DNA from: Ovoidimarina sp050299695
GTDB taxonomy: Bacteria; Pseudomonadota; Alphaproteobacteria; Rhodobacterales; Rhodobacteraceae
NCBI GenBank assembly: GCA_050299695.1
Contig: JBNKWI010000019.1
Span: 1 to 45,951 of the forward strand
Direction: 5' to 3'
Length of the DNA: 45,951 bases
Shown one piece after another: positions 44,692-45,951 of the stretch. Under the pieces are notes generated by a model that was not told the DNA's origin, made no database searches, and was given only the letters and a program-made list of their open reading frames with translations. Within the stretch, counting starts at the first letter, position 1, and every line of letters begins with the position of its first letter. The position numbers were made by a program, and so were the translations under genes.

Positions 44692-45951
44692 TCAATTCCC
44701 GCCGAAGATATCGTTCAGCACCCCGATCAGCGCCCGCTCGAACCCGTTCGAGCCGCTCACCTGCGGCGCCGGCCGGCGCTCCTGCTCCTGCGCGACGCGC
44801 TCCGAGGGCTGCGGCTCGAGAAGCGGCAGGGGCTTCGGCGGAATGCCCTCATGCACCCGCCGCATCGTCTCCTGGAACACCTCCGCCGGCAGCCCGCCGC
44901 CCGTCACGCCGGTGAGCGGCGTGTTGTCGTCATAGCCCATCCAGACGCCGGCCACGTAATCGGCCGAGAAGCCCAGGAACCAGGCGTCCTTATAGCTCGA
45001 GGTGGTGCCGGTCTTGCCGGCGATCTCGCGGTCGGGCAGTCCGGCCCGCGTGCCGGTGCCGGAGCGGACCACCTCGCGCATCATGTAGATGAGCTGCCGC
45101 GCCGCCTGTTCCGAGATCACCCGCTCGCCCATGCCGCCTTCCTGGCCGATGATCGGCGTGTCGTCGCCCTTGATCTTCAGTTCCAGAAGCCCGTAGGGCG
45201 CCACCGAAGAGCCGCCGTTCAGAATGCCGGCATAGGCCCCGGTCATCTCCAGAAGCGTCGATTCCGACGCGCCCAGCGCCAGTGCGGGCCCATCGGCAAG
45301 GTTCGATTCGATGCCGAACTGTTCGGCGATGTTGCGCACGTTCTCGCGGCCGACGAACTCGGAGATCTTCACCGCCGGGACGTTGTAGGAATGCTTCAGC
45401 GCCTCGGTCAGCGTGACCCTTCCGTGATACCTGTGATCGTAATTCTCCGGGCTCCAGGGCCCCGAACCGGGAATGTCGATCGTGTAGGGCTCGTCCACCA
45501 CCGTGTCGTTCGGCCCGTAGCCGAGGTCGAGCGCGGCGGCATAGACGAAGGGCTTGAACGACGAGCCGGTCTGCCGCTTGGCCTGGATCGCCCGGTTGAA
45601 TTGCCCCGCGACGCCGGTGAACTTGCGCCCGCCCACCATCGCGCGCACCGCGCCGTCGGCCGACATCACCACGATCGCCGCCTGCGCCTTCGAGCCCGGC
45701 TTCACCTTGGTCTCGAAGATATGGTCGAGCGCCTGTTCGGCGGCGGTCTGGATGCGCTGGTCGAAAGTTGTGCGGACGATCACGTCCTCGGTGGTCTCGC
45801 GGGTCAGGAAGGAGGGGCCCTGGTCCATCACCCAATCGGCGAAATAGCCGCCCGCGCGGCGCTCGGCCGCCTCGGAGAGCTGCGCGGGATGGGCGCGCGC
45901 GTCCTTCGCCTCGGCGGCGCCGATATAGCCCTGCTCCTGCATCAGCCCGAT
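44692..45951 (-). CDS. mrcA: Class A penicillin-binding protein (PBP1A), C-terminal part
   Basis: About 420 C-terminal codons of a bifunctional transglycosylase/transpeptidase; the N-terminal GT51 domain lies beyond the window end. The transpeptidase motifs are in order: SSFKPF (catalytic Ser of SxxK, in QAKRQTGSSFKPF), SYN in KHSYNVPAVK, and KTGTTSSYKDAWF (KTG box). An AAIVVMSADGAVRAMVGGRKF strand region precedes them, as in the PBP1A family. It ends in a Pro-rich tail (PKPLPLLEPQPSERV) and VLNDIFGGN. It cross-links peptidoglycan in the periplasm from an inner-membrane anchor. Convergent with yejF. Confidence 0.93.
   Translation of the reverse strand: MGLMQEQGYIGAAEAKDARAHPAQLSEAAERRAGGYFADWVMDQGPSFLTRETTEDVIVRTTFDQRIQTAAEQALDHIFETKVKPGSKAQAAIVVMSADGAVRAMVGGRKFTGVAGQFNRAIQAKRQTGSSFKPFVYAAALDLGYGPNDTVVDEPYTIDIPGSGPWSPENYDHRYHGRVTLTEALKHSYNVPAVKISEFVGRENVRNIAEQFGIESNLADGPALALGASESTLLEMTGAYAGILNGGSSVAPYGLLELKIKGDDTPIIGQEGGMGERVISEQAARQLIYMMREVVRSGTGTRAGLPDREIAGKTGTTSSYKDAWFLGFSADYVAGVWMGYDDNTPLTGVTGGGLPAEVFQETMRRVHEGIPPKPLPLLEPQPSERVAQEQERRPAPQVSGSNGFERALIGVLNDIFGGN

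Overview
The window is a GC-rich chromosomal segment that reads as an alphaproteobacterium of the Rhodobacteraceae (Rhodobacter/roseobacter lineage). This rests on a PetP-PetR regulator pair like that of Rhodobacter capsulatus, a compact histone-deacetylase-like / xseB / ispA / dxs overlapping gene run, a gltD...gltB cluster, an NDUFA9-like NAD(P)-binding protein next to uppP, and strong G/C third-position bias. Family-level placement is an inference from gene content; no marker rRNA is present.

Layout. 1-3.3 kb: small stress or sensory genes, including a SelW-like thioredoxin-fold protein, a kinase-less membrane sensor, and an ArsR / SRPBCC / YCII operon with a clear palindromic operator. 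3.3-7.3 kb: isoprenoid precursor genes (dxs, ispA) with xseB and an HDAC-like amidohydrolase, joined by 4-base overlaps. 7.5-9.8 kb: petPR divergent from ilvE, with three related inverted repeats between them. 9.8-15.4 kb: ohr, a DMT exporter with DUF1294, queG, an M23-like lipoprotein, a GST and mtgA. 15.5-23.1 kb: a glutamate synthase cluster in which two GFA-family genes and a DUF4328 membrane gene sit between gltD and gltB. 23.3-25.3 kb: uppP, the NDUFA9-like gene and tRNA-Leu(CAG).

25.3-35.5 kb looks like an accessory island. It starts at the tRNA-Leu gene, is followed at once by a beheaded fragment of a FAD-dependent oxidoreductase, and ends in the truncated 3' end of a von Willebrand factor A (VWA) gene. 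At that right edge an oppositely oriented signal-peptide fragment with its own operator-like palindrome and ribosome binding site has been fused to the VWA gene. Its main cargo is one seven-gene minus-strand operon: GntR regulator, ADP-ribosylglycohydrolase-like enzyme, PfkB kinase, and a complete PotDBCA-type ABC importer. The three enzyme/regulator types are those of the uncharacterised E. coli yegU-yegV-yegW set, but the MFS nucleoside transporter YegT is replaced by an ABC importer. This suggests a salvage route for an imported N-glycoside or ribosyl compound, and it is my best candidate for an undescribed system. An acyl-CoA dehydrogenase and a hydrolase / leaderless ModA-like pair share the island.

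35.5-46 kb: an ECF sigma factor overlapping the damaged VWA gene, a small predicted lipoprotein, a complete yejABEF peptide importer operon, and the C-terminal part of a class A penicillin-binding protein that runs off the window. Two copies of a roughly 170-195 bp element with 16-21 bp terminal inverted repeats lie, in opposite orientation, in two separate convergent intergenic gaps (13.7 and 44.5 kb).
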